From: Alisma plantago-aquatica
Lineage: Eukaryota; Streptophyta; Magnoliopsida; Alismatales; Alismataceae
Length of the DNA stretch: 64,000 nt
Direction: 5' to 3'
NCBI GenBank assembly: GCA_963693085.1
Contig: OY856409.1
Location: 1,538,843,072-1,538,907,071, forward strand
Of this stretch, positions 1-13,000 are shown piece by piece. Below the pieces are notes generated by a model. It searched no databases. It saw only the letters and a list, made by a program, of their open reading frames with translations, and was not told the origin of the DNA. Position 1 is the stretch's first letter. Each line of letters begins with the position of its first letter. The translations under genes and the position numbers were made by a program.

Positions 1-1059
1 ACAGAGGGGAGAGGGTGAACGGGCCAAGGGAGATTGTTGTTCAATGTTGGCTCATTTCCTTTTCCTACTAGAGGAAGGTGATGACACAGCCACCCTTGGA
101 TCCCAGATCCAATGGCTGTCATGCAACTCATCAAACCAAAATCCGAAAAAAGAATTAATCAATTTAGAAGTAATCGTAACATTCAATGTGAATCCTTACA
201 CTTTAGGAAATATTCAAAAATTCATAACTCCCAAACCATGCCTCCTTTTAATCTCAAATTTTAAGGGAAAGTTAATAATAACTTAATTTTTCATCATGCC
301 AAATTTGGAATCATTATCTAACAGAAAATGTGCCTTTTCTTTAGGTGCAAGATATTACTCAAATATGTATATTTCTCACCTATTTTCTATTTCTTATTTT
401 CTTATTTCCCATATTTCTATTCATTGTAATACAAGAAAGCAAGTGGGGTTCGAATTATTACTCATCATGACCAAACCCTCACTTCTCTCTTCATTTCTTT
501 CATTACCTCCTTTATTTCAAATATTCTACTTATTATTATTTGTTAAATATCTCTTTTTGAGGATTTCTGTTTATATTTATTTTTATTTTCCTCATTGACA
601 TTCTTTTAACATTAGTAATCCTTTGGATACGGAATTCTACCAAGGATAACTCAATTATACCTCTTTTCACTTATTTTCCACATTTTATCATTTTTCAATT
701 TCTTTCTTAATAAAGAAATATTTAATTGATCTTTTCTTTTCTTATTGCATTCTCTTTGCAACTTTGGACTCTTTGGAACCCAAGGAACCCAAGAGGCACG
801 AAATCCAACTTTGTATTATATTCTTTTGCCTTATAGAGGTTTCTACATCTTCTTTTCTCAAAAATTCAATTATTCATTCACTAATTGAATTTTCTTGTTA
901 TTTGGGCCCAATAGCCAATAAACCCACAACCCAAACATCAAGGCTATTGTAAATGAAATCCATTTATTCAAACTAAATTTTATCATTATTTGTTCAAATA
1001 TCTTTAATATGAGAAATTACATTTCTCACCAAATAAACCCAAAAATTGGGGTTGTAACA
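1..1059 (-). mobile_element. Family A LTR, copy A1 (partial)
   Basis: This is the right-hand part of a long terminal repeat that begins outside the window. It matches positions about 7585-8643 and 15090-16141 nearly base for base. The element reads on the minus strand, so the right end here is the LTR start: it opens TGTTACAACCCC on the minus strand and is directly preceded by a purine tract. Short ORFs inside it are not conserved as proteins. This would be the 3' LTR of the leftmost unit. Its outer flank and target duplication are not visible. Confidence 0.85.
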
Positions 1060-1072
1060 TCCTTCCCCTCTT
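1060..1072 (-). other. Polypurine tract of family A, unit 1
   Basis: On the minus strand the sequence AAGAGGGGAAGGA lies directly against the LTR start TGTTAC. This is the expected position and composition of the plus-strand primer site of an LTR retrotransposon. Unit 2 has the same tract at 8644-8656. Confidence 0.8.
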
Positions 1073-1394
1073 ATAGGAATTTTGTCCTCAAAATTCAATC
1101 AAACAAAACAAACAATTCAGGATAAGACTTTTCCGTGTCCATCAACGGACCCTATGTGGCTTTACCTTACCCATGGAACTTCCAAAGAACCTTTATCATC
1201 ACATATTCTTTTCTCTGAGTTCTTTCATCCTGACGTCTATAAATTGCACAGGTGACTCAGGTCATTTCAGCCTCCCTTGGGGCTCACTAGGTTCATTGTT
1301 CAGCTCATGGTTTGGGTACCTCACATAGTGCTCTAAATTGGACACTTGGAACTCATTACACCTTTCTTTATCCTGAGGGGTAAGGTTATCCATA

Positions 1395-1530
1395 ACCTTC
1401 TCTACCAATCCATCTCGAATGGACCCATGTATCGGGGACTTAGCTCTCTTAGCTATAACTTAGAGGGGTCGGATTTTCATGTCACATATTCTCCCACAGT
1501 GAACTGCATGTCAGTCTACTTTGCATCTGC
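1395..1530 (-). pseudogene. Integrase C-terminal (GPY/F) remnant, gypsy
   Basis: Minus-strand reading gives a decayed integrase tail. A segment resembling the Y-x-D-x-R motif is followed by QFTVGEYV (compare the family pattern F-x-VGD-x-V), then in-frame stops, then LSPRYMGPFEM at 1411-1446. The last is a recognisable GPY/F signature of Ty3/gypsy chromovirus integrases. Stops lie on both sides, so no protein can be made. The same remnant, similarly broken, is in unit 2 at about 8980-9115. The family placement rests on this motif and its position next to the polypurine tract. Confidence 0.6.
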
Positions 1531-4099
1531 TCACGACTCTTATCGTCTCTAGGCTCCTTTCAGCCATTGCCCGATCAAAGCGACTTCATCTACACACACT
1601 GTGGTCCTTTTCTAATCATCACATGGTCTTTCACCAACATCACCTTACTTAAGTGGTGACCGACACAACCTCTCTTATAGAGCTTCTTTGAGTCTCGATA
1701 TTGGCTATGGTGGTTAACTTCACATCTTGCATAGGGCAAGAACTGTCTCTAGCTATCACCCCGAATGAGCACATATGCTCTCATCAGACCCTTTAGTCTG
1801 GATCATACTAACCATTAATTAGGGGTGATAAACTGTACTAACATCGAGTTCTTCATGTACCTACTTCCACCTTATGGAAGTGAACCTTTAGGTCAAACTC
1901 AAGAACTTTTGAACTCGCATCATGGTGATACTGAACCATCTCTCTTGTGGGTAGTTCAACCAAATCGGTCCCTTGTCAGAACTCTTTCTTTCTTACATCA
2001 TCTAGGTAAAGCGATCTACCATAACCCGCATTGCATCTTGACCTTCCTTGGTCTAGAGGAGACTTATCACAACATCCATAGTGATGAACCCTCATTCCCT
2101 CTCAGGAACTCTTTCTCCTCTATATCCATGCACCGGGTTACCGACGTTCATCCTTCACCTCCTGGCCATGTATCAGGCATACAAAGCTCTACCATCACTT
2201 ACTATCTTTGTAGTTTCATGATGTATGGTGTTCATGATTTCATGTATGTCATGATTCCTCAAGGTCGATTCCTTGGAAGTCCTAAACCACTCTCATCAGG
2301 GTTTTAACACTTTCCTTTCCAAAGAAGTACATCTGAGGTTCTACAACCATCCTTTTATTGTATCAAAGCCTAGGTTGGCTAACCAGTAAACTTGACCAAT
2401 AATTAACGTTACGTCTGTGTGTTAGCCAAAACACATCTTTATTCCAAACTTAGGGTTAGCCTAACAACCTCTTCTAGCCAAACAGGGCAGCTATTTCTCA
2501 ACCAGAGCATCCATTACCACTTCACATCCTTAGGTATTAGGTAACATACACCTCTATATATTCCACTTATCATCTCATCTCAACTCTAGGTCTATATTCA
2601 TCAAGCACACTCTCTGATCTCATCAACATGGTGATCAAACTCAACCTTGTAAGACTCACCTCTTGGCTTTGAATTCAACCTGGTATAACTCATCTCTCAT
2701 GCTAAAAACATCCTTATAAGATGACTACCTTATTTATCTTTAGCGTTTTCCAACCATCAATGTATCATTCTCTCCACAAAGGTATGTTATCATCTCTATC
2801 ATCATACCTTGTAGCAACATTCCAACTCACATCAACTTTATCCTTGGCGTATGCCATGCGTATTGTCCTATCTCTCACTCTCATAACAAGAGGAAATAAG
2901 CATTTGGTTGCAGTCCATATACAGAGTTCCTCCTGTTCTAAGAGTAGAGATGGTACATCCCACCTTGCCACTACACCTTTAAGTTGAAACGTACATCTTA
3001 TGTCTCTACATCACAATCATCTCGATGTCAAGGTAACTTCCATAGAAAACTAGTCTTGAACCTACTAAGGTATACACCCATCCCTTGGTCATCTCCTCTA
3101 GGTCCATCGGGTGCCGGCACTTTTGGGGTCATCCCTCTTCCTTCATGCATCAAGAGAGTGCCCTACTCATCTTCCTTTTGGGTCCCATGAGTTCATGAAG
3201 GTGATCAATCTCCTAACCCATGGCCCTCAGACAATGATAGATGTTACCTCCCGACCCTATGGTCATGTGCAACTAGGGAATTAGGAAACTCCTTCTTCTA
3301 TCGGTCTTATCCCTTCCTGACCCTAGGATAGATTTAGGATTCCATTATGGTACATGTCTAGCTTAGAACCCAAGCATTCATCATCTCTCTTCCTGCATTC
3401 ATGGGCTGACTTTCATCCTTTCATAGGGATCATGGCAACATGCCTACCTTGATCGAGTCCCATACCGGTTACCTCCATGGTAACACATCCACATGCACAT
3501 AGAGATGGTTATATATGGGTCTATAGGTTCATTCTCATGCCATGTACTCTTCACTTAGCTTCTAAATATCTTATGAAACGTCCTTAGGTTACCTCTAAAC
3601 CAACCAAACTGGTAAACTCCAACTAAAGGGCCCCTCTCCCAGGATGGGAGGAAACTACACCTTGATAACAAAGGTCACAAGAATCATTAGGGTTTACATC
3701 CATATGAGCATGCTTAAACCAGAAACTACTAAGGCACAAGTGTACCTACTAAACCATGCTAGGTTGCACTTGTTCTCATCAACTTAGTTGCGAGGGGTTC
3801 ATCAAACCTACCTTTAACTTAAGGAGTTTCCTTTTTCCTCTATACATGAAGAGTACCATGCTTGAAACTATAGAGACTCAATTATCATCATGAGCATTAG
3901 GTTCACCAATTCCCCTCTTTGGCCAGGAACCCTAGGTTCACTTTTGGATATCCAACTACATGCTCAACCTCTTAACCACGAATCAAGCATGTCCAAGGTA
4001 TGTCATGTACTCCCATGATCCTTTTATATGAACAACACCTCAGAGTTGAGTCCTCCTCAAGAAAAACCAACTAGGTATAAAGCCTCACAACTTGCTACT

Positions 4100-4245
4100 T
4101 AAACCTCCTCAGAGTCTAAGGCACTCTTTGTCTCTACTTAGCAGTTAAACACCTATACCATAGGCACATAGGTACCAGAAGCATTACTCTCTCTTTAGGG
4201 TTTGGTTCCTCTAAAGGACACCAAGATATCATCCATCTACAGGGG
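4100..4245 (-). pseudogene. Reverse transcriptase active-site remnant, gypsy
   Basis: At 4216-4239 the minus strand reads MDDILVSF, resembling the (Y/F)-x-DD-ILVYS active-site block of Ty3/gypsy reverse transcriptases. The downstream frame is interrupted by several stops within about 40 codons. Unit 2 carries the equivalent block at about 11834-11856. The match is short, so the call leans on its position between the primer site and the integrase remnant. Confidence 0.45.
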
Positions 4246-5370
4246 TCAAGAACGAGGCAACCACTATCCTCCACTTAGGTCATATCATCCTTGACTCCCC
4301 CACTGTTCCTCACATCTCGGGGTTTAGGCTTCTAACCTTCTTACTTGGTTCCTGCTCTCTCTTTAGAGCTAACTCCACATCCAACTTTACTATTATAGGT
4401 TCCCTTTTTATGAAGGATCAAGCTCACAAGCATACCACTATCTTATGAAGCTTATGTTTGATCAAGGTTATCCATATCTCTAGATGCTTATCTCATAAGC
4501 TATTCCCTATTGTTTGCACTACTAACACATTCTAGGTGTGTATTATACCATGCTCATATAAGCTCATAGGGTTTCCATAGGTTCTTCTCTAACCTCATCA
4601 ATGAATGAGCTATCCTTCACTCAAACATGCACGACCCTTCCTAAGGTTGGGTCGCCTGAGGTACTAGGTCATCCAATTTCTTATGGATCATACGTCATCC
4701 AAGGTATGTCCATCCAAACACCTGGTCTATCGAGACATCTAACTCATCATGTCACCTATCTCTCTAACCTTCACTTAGGGTTAGGGTTAACATCATCCTT
4801 AGAGGATGTGCCTGGTCTCCACTTATAATGGAGATCTCTACCTCCAAGACTAACTTACTCCACACCTCCTCCTGACAAGGAGGTCTAGCCTCAGGTCTCT
4901 CCTGAGGGCATGACAACTTATTTCATATGTCCTAAGCATGTATCTATTCTTTTATGCTTAATCTATTGAGCTTATGTCCATGGCATCTTATTTACATGCT
5001 TTTTATTAATTTGGTGGAGGATTCCTTAATCCTTATCAACTTTACCCATACCTCCAGAGGGTGAGGAGAAGAGAGAGGAAACCATAATCCTTAAGGTCCT
5101 TAATAGAATTGGAATTGAGAAGGGATGAACAAGATGAGAGAGTCCTAAAGGTATCTTATTTCGATTCATACCCTAAGACTTTGGCCAGGTAGTCACACGG
5201 ATCCGGGAGTCCTTGTATTCCGACTAACGGTACGGAGGAAAATATTGCCAGCCCCCAGTCGTGATCCTTTTCTAGACACCTCCGTCTTTCAGATAATCCT
5301 CTAATAACTCCCTTGGGTTCTATGGTGTTTGTAAAATTTAATAATTATTAATGGTTAAGTGAGGAACCTA

Positions 5371-5383
5371 GGCTCTGATACCA
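5371..5383 (-). other. Primer binding site, family A, unit 1
   Basis: The minus strand reads TGGTATCAGAGCC two bases inside the end of LTR A2. This is the standard plant LTR-retrotransposon primer site complementary to the 3' end of initiator methionine tRNA. It fixes the element orientation as minus. The unit 2 version at 12986-12998 has one G-to-A type change (TGGTATTAGAGCC). Confidence 0.85.
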
Positions 5384-5385
5384 AA

Positions 5386-8300
5386 TATTACGACCCCTCA
5401 TCCTGATAACCTCAATTAAGGGAGACTGAGAGGTCGAAGCCACACCCATAACTTCCGGATCAAAGGTTCGGCAATTAACCAAGAATAATTATCAAATTTT
5501 AACAGACTATACTGAAAATCTGTAAGAAAATAAATTTTTGCATACCTTTTTGAAAACTTGGATCTCTAAACGTCTATCCACTTATGGATTTTATTCTAGC
5601 TAATCCTCCTTGTATTTTACTTCATGTATTTCACGATATGATGATTTACTGTTTGTCCTTTTGGCTTGTACCTAAAATGCCGACAAACAAAATGTCGGTC
5701 AGCCGAAGCTGGTATGTGGGGGAAACAATAAATATGCAACTATGATAACAATGTAATCATTCAATTAATCATTTAACAACTAAGATTACATTTTAGATAT
5801 AACTCCGCGATCCAAGAGTACCCTATCCTCTGTGTTGACCCCATTAAACCCCTCATGATCCACCTATCAAGTGAACTAGTTTCTAGGGTTGAGTCACATG
5901 GAACTACTCATAGGTAGACCACTCCTTAACTTGGGGTATGCCAAAGAGTCTCATGGCACTACACGTAGGTAGCCCAGTTTCTAACTCACGGTAACCTAGA
6001 CCTTGCTCTAGGATTACCCCTTTTTTAGCCCTTTTCAAAGCAACAGAGGTGGACCCGGATCTAGCCAGTTATATACGCACATTTATAGTGATAATCATAG
6101 TCACTTTATAGTTGCATGAAATAAATAGACATTCAACAGTTATTTTCAAGAAACCGATAAACAAGTTCAGAAATCACCGTGAAACTAAAGCGATTATTCA
6201 TAAGCGTAACCACATACCTGATTTGAAGCCTCAAACATAAACAAGATATCCAAATCCAACTAGATGTCCAATCAAGCAAGCCAATCAACCAATCAAGCAA
6301 ACATTGATCCTGAAAACATGTATAACACGTAGTTGTTACCATCTCATCCCAAACAACTCTTTATTGAATTAGGACACCTTTCTATGATTTCTAAGTCTCA
6401 TGAGGATGCATTAGGGTTCCTTAGATTAATTTCTCAGAATTTATCCTTTTTAGGTCAACCAATCCTAAAATAACTTTTCTACGCATTAAAACCCTAATTG
6501 CTCAAACTATCCATATTAAGGATGTTTTATGCTCAAATTAACTTAGGATCATCATACCTAAGTTTATTCATGGATCTAAACAATTAAAACCATTAAAATC
6601 CATAATTATCAAAATTTAGGGTTTCTAGGCCCATTAATGCTTATTCAGGTACGTGGAACCCTAACTTAAGACAATTATGAAATAAGATCATCTTTTAGAT
6701 CAACTTCTCTCTTTTATGAACAACAAGTTAATATTATCTTAAAGTATCCGAAGAACATCATGAAATCTCATTACCATCAATTTTTGGGGTTTTTCATCAA
6801 TTAATCCATCAGAGGTGATAACTTTATACATTTTTTGAATTGCAAGCGAAACTAGGCTTTAATTGTATTTTTATTAGAATAATCACGTTCTCTTGATCAA
6901 TTTTCATATATGACATTATTTCATCCAAGCTACCGGGCATTAGATATGGATTTTGCAAGATAAAATACCTCAGACCAATAGAAGATCGCCACGTCAGCAA
7001 TTCGGGCTCCTTTTCTTTCTTTTCTTTCTATTCCTTCTCCTGGCTCACGGATCCCGCCTTGGATCCAGTTTCCCGGCTGCCCGAACCCGCTCGCCCCCAC
7101 TTGTCTTCTTCACGAGGCTCCCGACGCGGAGACTCTGTTTCCACGGCGGAACAGAGCATCTCCGGTCCTGCTCGTATAGACCCCTTAGGGGGGGATGCCG
7201 CCCACGAGAGGAACCCACTGCTCCGCTGGGTCAGGATGAGATCATAGGTATCATTGGGTTTCACAGAGAGGCAAGATAATGGGAGAAAGCTCCAGGCATG
7301 CTTGCCGACAGACATAGAGGATTGGTGGTAAAATCGCTTGACAGAAGGTAGTTTCTCGCACCTAGAACTTTGCGAGAAGGGATCATACATGTTTGTGAGG
7401 GGGTTGCGTACCCTTTTATATGAGATAGAAGGCGAGGAAGGGATGACAATATTCCTCCTTGGAATCCAGGTTTCGCCCCCAAATTGGGCGTTTTTGGTTT
7501 TTGGCAAGTCAACAGCCGTATAATGGCTTGCTGGGTTCGCCTTTCTCTCCTTGTCTTAAAGGACTAAGATGGAGAGCATCAAACAGAGGGGAGAGGGTGA
7601 ACGGGCCAAGGGAGATTGTCGTTCAATGTTGGCTCGTTTCCTTTTCCTACTAGAGGAAGGTGATGACACAACCACCCTTGGATCCCAGATCCAACGGCTG
7701 TCATGCAACTCATCAAACCAAAATTTGAAAAAAAGAATTAATCAGTTTAGAAATAATCGTAACATTCAATGTGAATCCTTACACTTTAGGAAATATTCGA
7801 AAATTCATAACTCCCAAACCATGCCTCCTTTTAATCTCAAATTTTAAGGGAATGTTAATAATAACTTAATTTTGCATCATGCAAAATTTGGAATCATTAT
7901 CTAACAGAAAATGTGCCTTTTCTTTAGGTGCAAGATATTACTCAAATATGTATATTTCTCACCTATTTTCTCTTTCTTATTTTCTTATTTCCCATATTTC
8001 TATTCCTTGTAATCCAAGAAAGCAAGTGGGGTTCGAATTATTACTCATCATGACCAAACCCTCACTTCTCTCTTCATTTCTTTCATTACCTCATTTATTT
8101 CAAATATTCTACTTATTATTATTTGTTAAATATCTCTTTTTGAGGATTTCTCTTTATCTTTCTTTTTATTTTCCTCATTGGCATTATTTTAAAATTATTA
8201 ATCCTTTGGATACGAAATTCTACCAAGGATAACTCAATTATACCTCTTTTCACTTATTTTCCACATTTTATCATTTTTCAATTTCTTTCTTAATAAAGAA

Positions 8301-8643
8301 ATATTTAATTGATCTTTTCTTTTCTTATTGCATTCTCTTTGCAACTTTGGACTCCTTGGAATCCAAGGAACCCAAGAGGCACGAAATCCAACTTTGTATT
8401 ATATTCTTTTGCCTTCTAGAGGTTTCTACATCTTCTTTTCTCAAAAGTTCAATTATTCATTCACTAATTGAATTTTCTTGTTATTTGGACCCAATAGCCA
8501 ATAAAGCCCACAACCCAAACATCAAGGCTATTGTAAATGAAATCCATTTATTCAAACTAAATTTTATCATTATTTGTTCAAATATCGTTAATATGAGAAA
8601 TTACATTTCTCACCAAATAAACCCAAAAATTGGGGTTGTAACA
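5386..8643 (-). mobile_element. Family A LTR, copy A2 (complete, 3258 bp)
   Basis: A complete LTR shared by the two tandem units. The right edge (minus-strand start) reads TGTTACAACCCC next to a purine tract. The left edge (minus-strand end) reads GGGGTCGTAATA two bases from the primer site. The usual CA end is TA here and in A3, which may be a fixed C-to-T change. A GC-rich block at about 7030-7290 contrasts with the AT-rich remainder and may correspond to the leader or promoter-proximal part, which is inference. A segment of about 90 bp at roughly 6718-6808 is missing from LTR A3. Confidence 0.85.
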
Positions 8644-11600
8644 TCCTTCCCCTCTTATAGGAATTTTGTCCTCAAAATTCAATCAAACAAAACAAACAAT
8701 TCAAGATAAGACTTTTCCGTGTCCATCAACGGTCCCTATGTGGCTTTACCTTACCCATGGCACTTCCAAAGAACCTTTATCATCACATATTCTTTTCTCT
8801 GAGTTCTTTCATCCTGACGTCTATAAATTGCACAGGTGTCTCAGGTCATTTCAGCCTCCCTTGGGGCTCACTAGGTTCATAGTTCAGCTCATGGTTTGGG
8901 TATCTCACATAGTGCTCTAAATTGGACACTTGGAACTCATTACACCTCTCTTTATCCTGAGGGGTAAGGTTATCCATAACCTTCTCTACCAATCCATCTC
9001 AAATGGACCCATGTATCGGGGACTCAGCTCTCTTAGCTATAACTTAGAGGGGTCGGATTTTCATGTCACATATTCTCCCACAGTGAACTGCATGTCAGTC
9101 TACTTTGCATCTTCTCATGACTCTTATCGTCTCTAGGCTCCTTTCAGCCATTGCACGATCAAAGCAACTTCATCTACACACACTGTGGTCCTTTTCTAAT
9201 CATCACATGGTCCTTCACCAACATCACCTTACTTAAGTGGTGACCGACACAACCTCTCTTATAGAGCTTCTTTGAGTCTCGATATTGGCTATAGTGGTTT
9301 ACTTCACATCTTGCATAGGGCAAGAACTGTCTCTAGCTATCACCCTGAATGAGCACATATGCTCTCATCAGACCCTTTAGTCTGGATCGTACTAACCATT
9401 AATTAGGGGTGATAAACTGTACTAACATTGAGTTCTTCATGTACCTACTTCCACCTTATGGAAGTGAACCTTTAGGTCAAACTCAAGAACTTTTGAACTC
9501 GCATCATGGTGATATTGAACCATCTCTCTCGTGGGTAGTTCAACCAAATCGGTCCCTTATCGGAACTCTTTCTTTCTTACATTATCTAGGTAAAGCGATT
9601 TACCATAACCCACATTGCATCTTGACCTTCCTTGGTCTAGAGGAGACTTATCACAACATCCATAGTGATGAACCCTCATTCCCTCTCAGGAACTCTTTCT
9701 CCTCTATATCCATGCACTGTGTTACCGACGTTCATCCTTCACCTCCTAGCTTACATGGCCACATGTAACATGTATCAGGTATCCAAAGCTCTACCATCGC
9801 TTACTATCATTGTAGTTTCATGATGTATGGTGTTCATGATTTCATGTATGTCATGATTCCTCAAGGTTGATTCCTTGGAAGTCCTAAACCACTCTCATCA
9901 GGGTTTTAACACTTTCCTTTCCAATGAAGTACATTTGAGGTTCTACAACCATCCTTTTATTGCATCAAAGCCTAGGTTGGCTAACCAGTAAACTTGACCA
10001 ATCATTATCGTTACGTCTGTGTGTTAGCCAAAACACATCTTGTTTCCAAACTTAGGGTTAGCCTAACAACCTCTTCTAGCCAAACTAGGCAGCTATATCT
10101 CAACCAGAGCATCCATTACCACTTCACATCCTTAGGTATTAGGTAACATACACCTCTATGTATTCCACTTATCATCTCATCTCAACTCTAGGTCTATATT
10201 CATCAAGCACACTCTCTGATCTCATCAACATGGTGATCAAACTCAACCTTGTAAGACTCACCTCTTGGCTTTGAATTCAACCTGGTATAACTCATCGCTC
10301 ATGCTAAAAACATCCTTATAAGATGACTACCTTATTTCTCTTTAGCGTTTTCCAACCATCCATGTATCATTCTCTCCACAAAGGTATGTTATCATCTCTA
10401 TCATCATACCTTGTAGCAACGTTCCAACTCACATCAACTTTATCCTTGGTGTATGGCATGCGTATTGTCCTATCTCTCACTCTCATAACAAGAGGAAATA
10501 AGCATTTGGTTGTAGTCTAAATACAGAGTTCCTCATGTTCTAAGAGTAGAGATGGTACATCCCACCTTGCCACTACACCTTTAAGTCGAAACTTACATCT
10601 TATGTCTCTACATCACAATCATCTCGATGTCAAGGTTACTTCCATAGAAAACTAGTCTTGAACCTACTAAGGTTTACACCCATCCCTTGGTCATCTCCTC
10701 TAGGTCCATAGAGTGTCGATACTTTATGGGTCATCCCTCTTCCTTCATGCATCAAGAGAGTGCCCTACTCATCTGCCTTTTGGGTCCCATGAGTTCATTA
10801 AGGTGATCAATCTCCTAACCCATGGCCCTCAGACAATGATAGTTGTTACCTCCCGACCCTATGGTCATGTGCAACTAGGGAATTAGGAAACTCCTTCTTC
10901 CATCGGTCTTATCCCTACCTGACCCTAGGATAGACTTAGGATTCCATTATGGTACATGTCTAGCTTAGAACCCAAGCATTCATCATCTCTCTTCCTTCAT
11001 TCATGGGTTGACTTTCATCCTTTCATAGGGATCATGGCAACATGCCTACCTTGATGAGCCCCATACCGGTTACCTCCATGGTAACACATCCACATGCACA
11101 TAGAGATGGTTATCTATGGGTCTATAGGTTCATTCTCATGTCATGTACTCTTCACTTAGCTTCTCAATATCTTATGAAACCTCCTTAGGTTACCTCTAAA
11201 CCAACCAAACTGGTAAACTCCTACCAAAGGGCCCCTCTCCCAGGATGGGAGGAAACTACACCTTGATAAGAAAGGTCACAAGCATCATTAGGGTTTACAT
11301 CCATATGAGCATGCTTAAACCAGCAACTACTAAGGCACAAGCGTACCTACTAAACCATGCTAGGTCGCACTTGTTCTCATACTCAACATTAAACCAACTT
11401 AGTTGCGAGGGGTTCATCAAACCTACTTTTAACTTAAGGAGTTTCCTTTTTCCTCTATACATGAAGAGTACCATGATTGAAACTATAGAGACTCAATTCT
11501 CGTCATGAGCATTAGGTTCACCACTTCCCCTCTTTGGCCAGGAAACCTAGGTTCACTTTTGGATATCCAACTACATGCTCAACCTCTTAACCATGAATCA

Positions 11601-13000
11601 AGCATGTCCAAGGTATTTCATGTACTCCCATGATCCTTTTATATGAACAACACCTCAGAGTTGAGTCCTCCTCAAGAACAACCAACTAGGTGTAAAGCCT
11701 CACAACTTGCTACTTAAACCTCCTCAGAGTCTAAGGAACTCTTTGTCTCTACTTAGCAGGTAAACACCTATACCATAGGCACATAGGTACCATAAGAATT
11801 ACTCTCTCTTTAGGGTTTGGTTCCTCTAAAGGACACCAAGATATCATCCATCTCCAGGGGTCAAGAACGAGGCAACCACTATCCTCCACTTAGGTCGTAT
11901 CATTCTCGACTCCCCCATTGTTCCTCACATCTTGGGGTTTAGGCTTCCAACCTTCTTACTTGGTTCCTGCTCTCTCTTTAGAGCTAACTCCACATCCAAC
12001 TTTACTATTATAGGTTCCCTTTTTATGAAGGATCAAGCTCACTAGCATACCCCTACCTTATGAATCTTATGTTTGATCAAGGTTATCCATATCTCTAGAT
12101 GATTATCTCATAAACTATTCCCTATTGTTTGCACTACTAACACATTCTGGGTGTGTATTATACCATGCTCATATAAGCTCATAGGGTTTCCATAGGTTCT
12201 TCTCTAACCTCATCAATGAATGAGCTATCCTTCACTCAAACATGCACAACCCTTCCCAAGGTTGGGTCTCCTGAGGTACTAGGTCATCCAACCTCTTATG
12301 GATCATACGTCATCCAAGGTATGTCCATCCAAACACCTGGCCTATCGAGACATCTAACTCATCATGTCACATCTCTCTCTAACCTTCACTTAGGGTTAGG
12401 GTTAACATCATCCTTAGAGGATGTGCCATTTCTCCACTTATAATGGAGATCTCTACCTCCAAGACTAACTTACTCCACACCTCCTACTGACAAGGAGGTC
12501 TAGCCTCATGTCTCTCATGAGGGCATGATAACTTATGTCATATGTCCTAAGCATGTATCTATTCTTTTATGCTTAACCTATTAATCTTATGTCCATGACA
12601 TCTTATTTACAAGCTTTTTATTAATTTGGTGGAGGATTCCTTAATCCTTATCAACTTTACCCATACCTCCAGAGGGTGAGGAGAAGAGAGAGGAAACCCT
12701 AATCCTTAAGGTCCGTAATAGAATTGGAGTTGAGATGGGATGAATAAGATGAGAGAGTCCTAAAGGTATCTTATTTCGATTCATACCCTAAGACTTTGGC
12801 TAGGCAGTCACGCGGATCTGGGAGTCCTCGTATTCCAACTAGAGGTGCAGAGGAAAATATTGCCAGCCCCCGATCGTGATCCTTTTCTAGACACCTCCAT
12901 CTTTCAGATAATCCTCTAATAACTCCCTTGGGTTCTATGGTGTTTGTAAAATTTAATAATTATTAATGGTTAAGTGAGGAACCTAGGCTCTAATACCAAA
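8644..13000 (-). mobile_element. Family A internal region, unit 2 (decayed gypsy-like)
   Basis: A second internal unit, 4357 bp, colinear with 1060-5385 and differing by scattered substitutions and small indels. The polypurine tract is at 8644-8656 and the primer site at 12986-12998. The integrase GPY/F remnant (about 8980-9115) and the RT MDDILV-like remnant (about 11834-11856) recur, each with stops. No open pol or gag frame remains on the minus strand. Confidence 0.75.

Larger units (their letters stand above)
1060..5385 (-). mobile_element. Family A internal region, unit 1 (decayed gypsy-like)
   Basis: The internal region between LTR A1 and LTR A2 is about 4.3 kb, short for an autonomous gypsy element (commonly 5 kb or more of coding DNA alone). 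No long minus-strand ORF survives. Remnants of integrase (near the polypurine end) and reverse transcriptase (about 4.2 kb) can be read with many stops, in the expected pol order RT then integrase on the minus strand. The plus-strand ORFs of 60-160 codons are chance readings. The region matches unit 2 (8644-13000) closely. It is probably a non-autonomous derivative of a chromovirus-type gypsy element. Confidence 0.75.

Noticed and set aside
1825..2307. Plus-strand ORF of 160 codons in family A internal DNA
   Set aside because: It is antisense to the decayed pol region, the copy in unit 2 ends differently, and no domain is recognisable.
4780..4800. Telomere-like TTAGGGTTAGGG motif and frequent CCCTAA
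   Set aside because: Only two adjacent repeats occur, in decayed retroelement sequence; CCCTAA words are scattered through AT-rich DNA here without an array.
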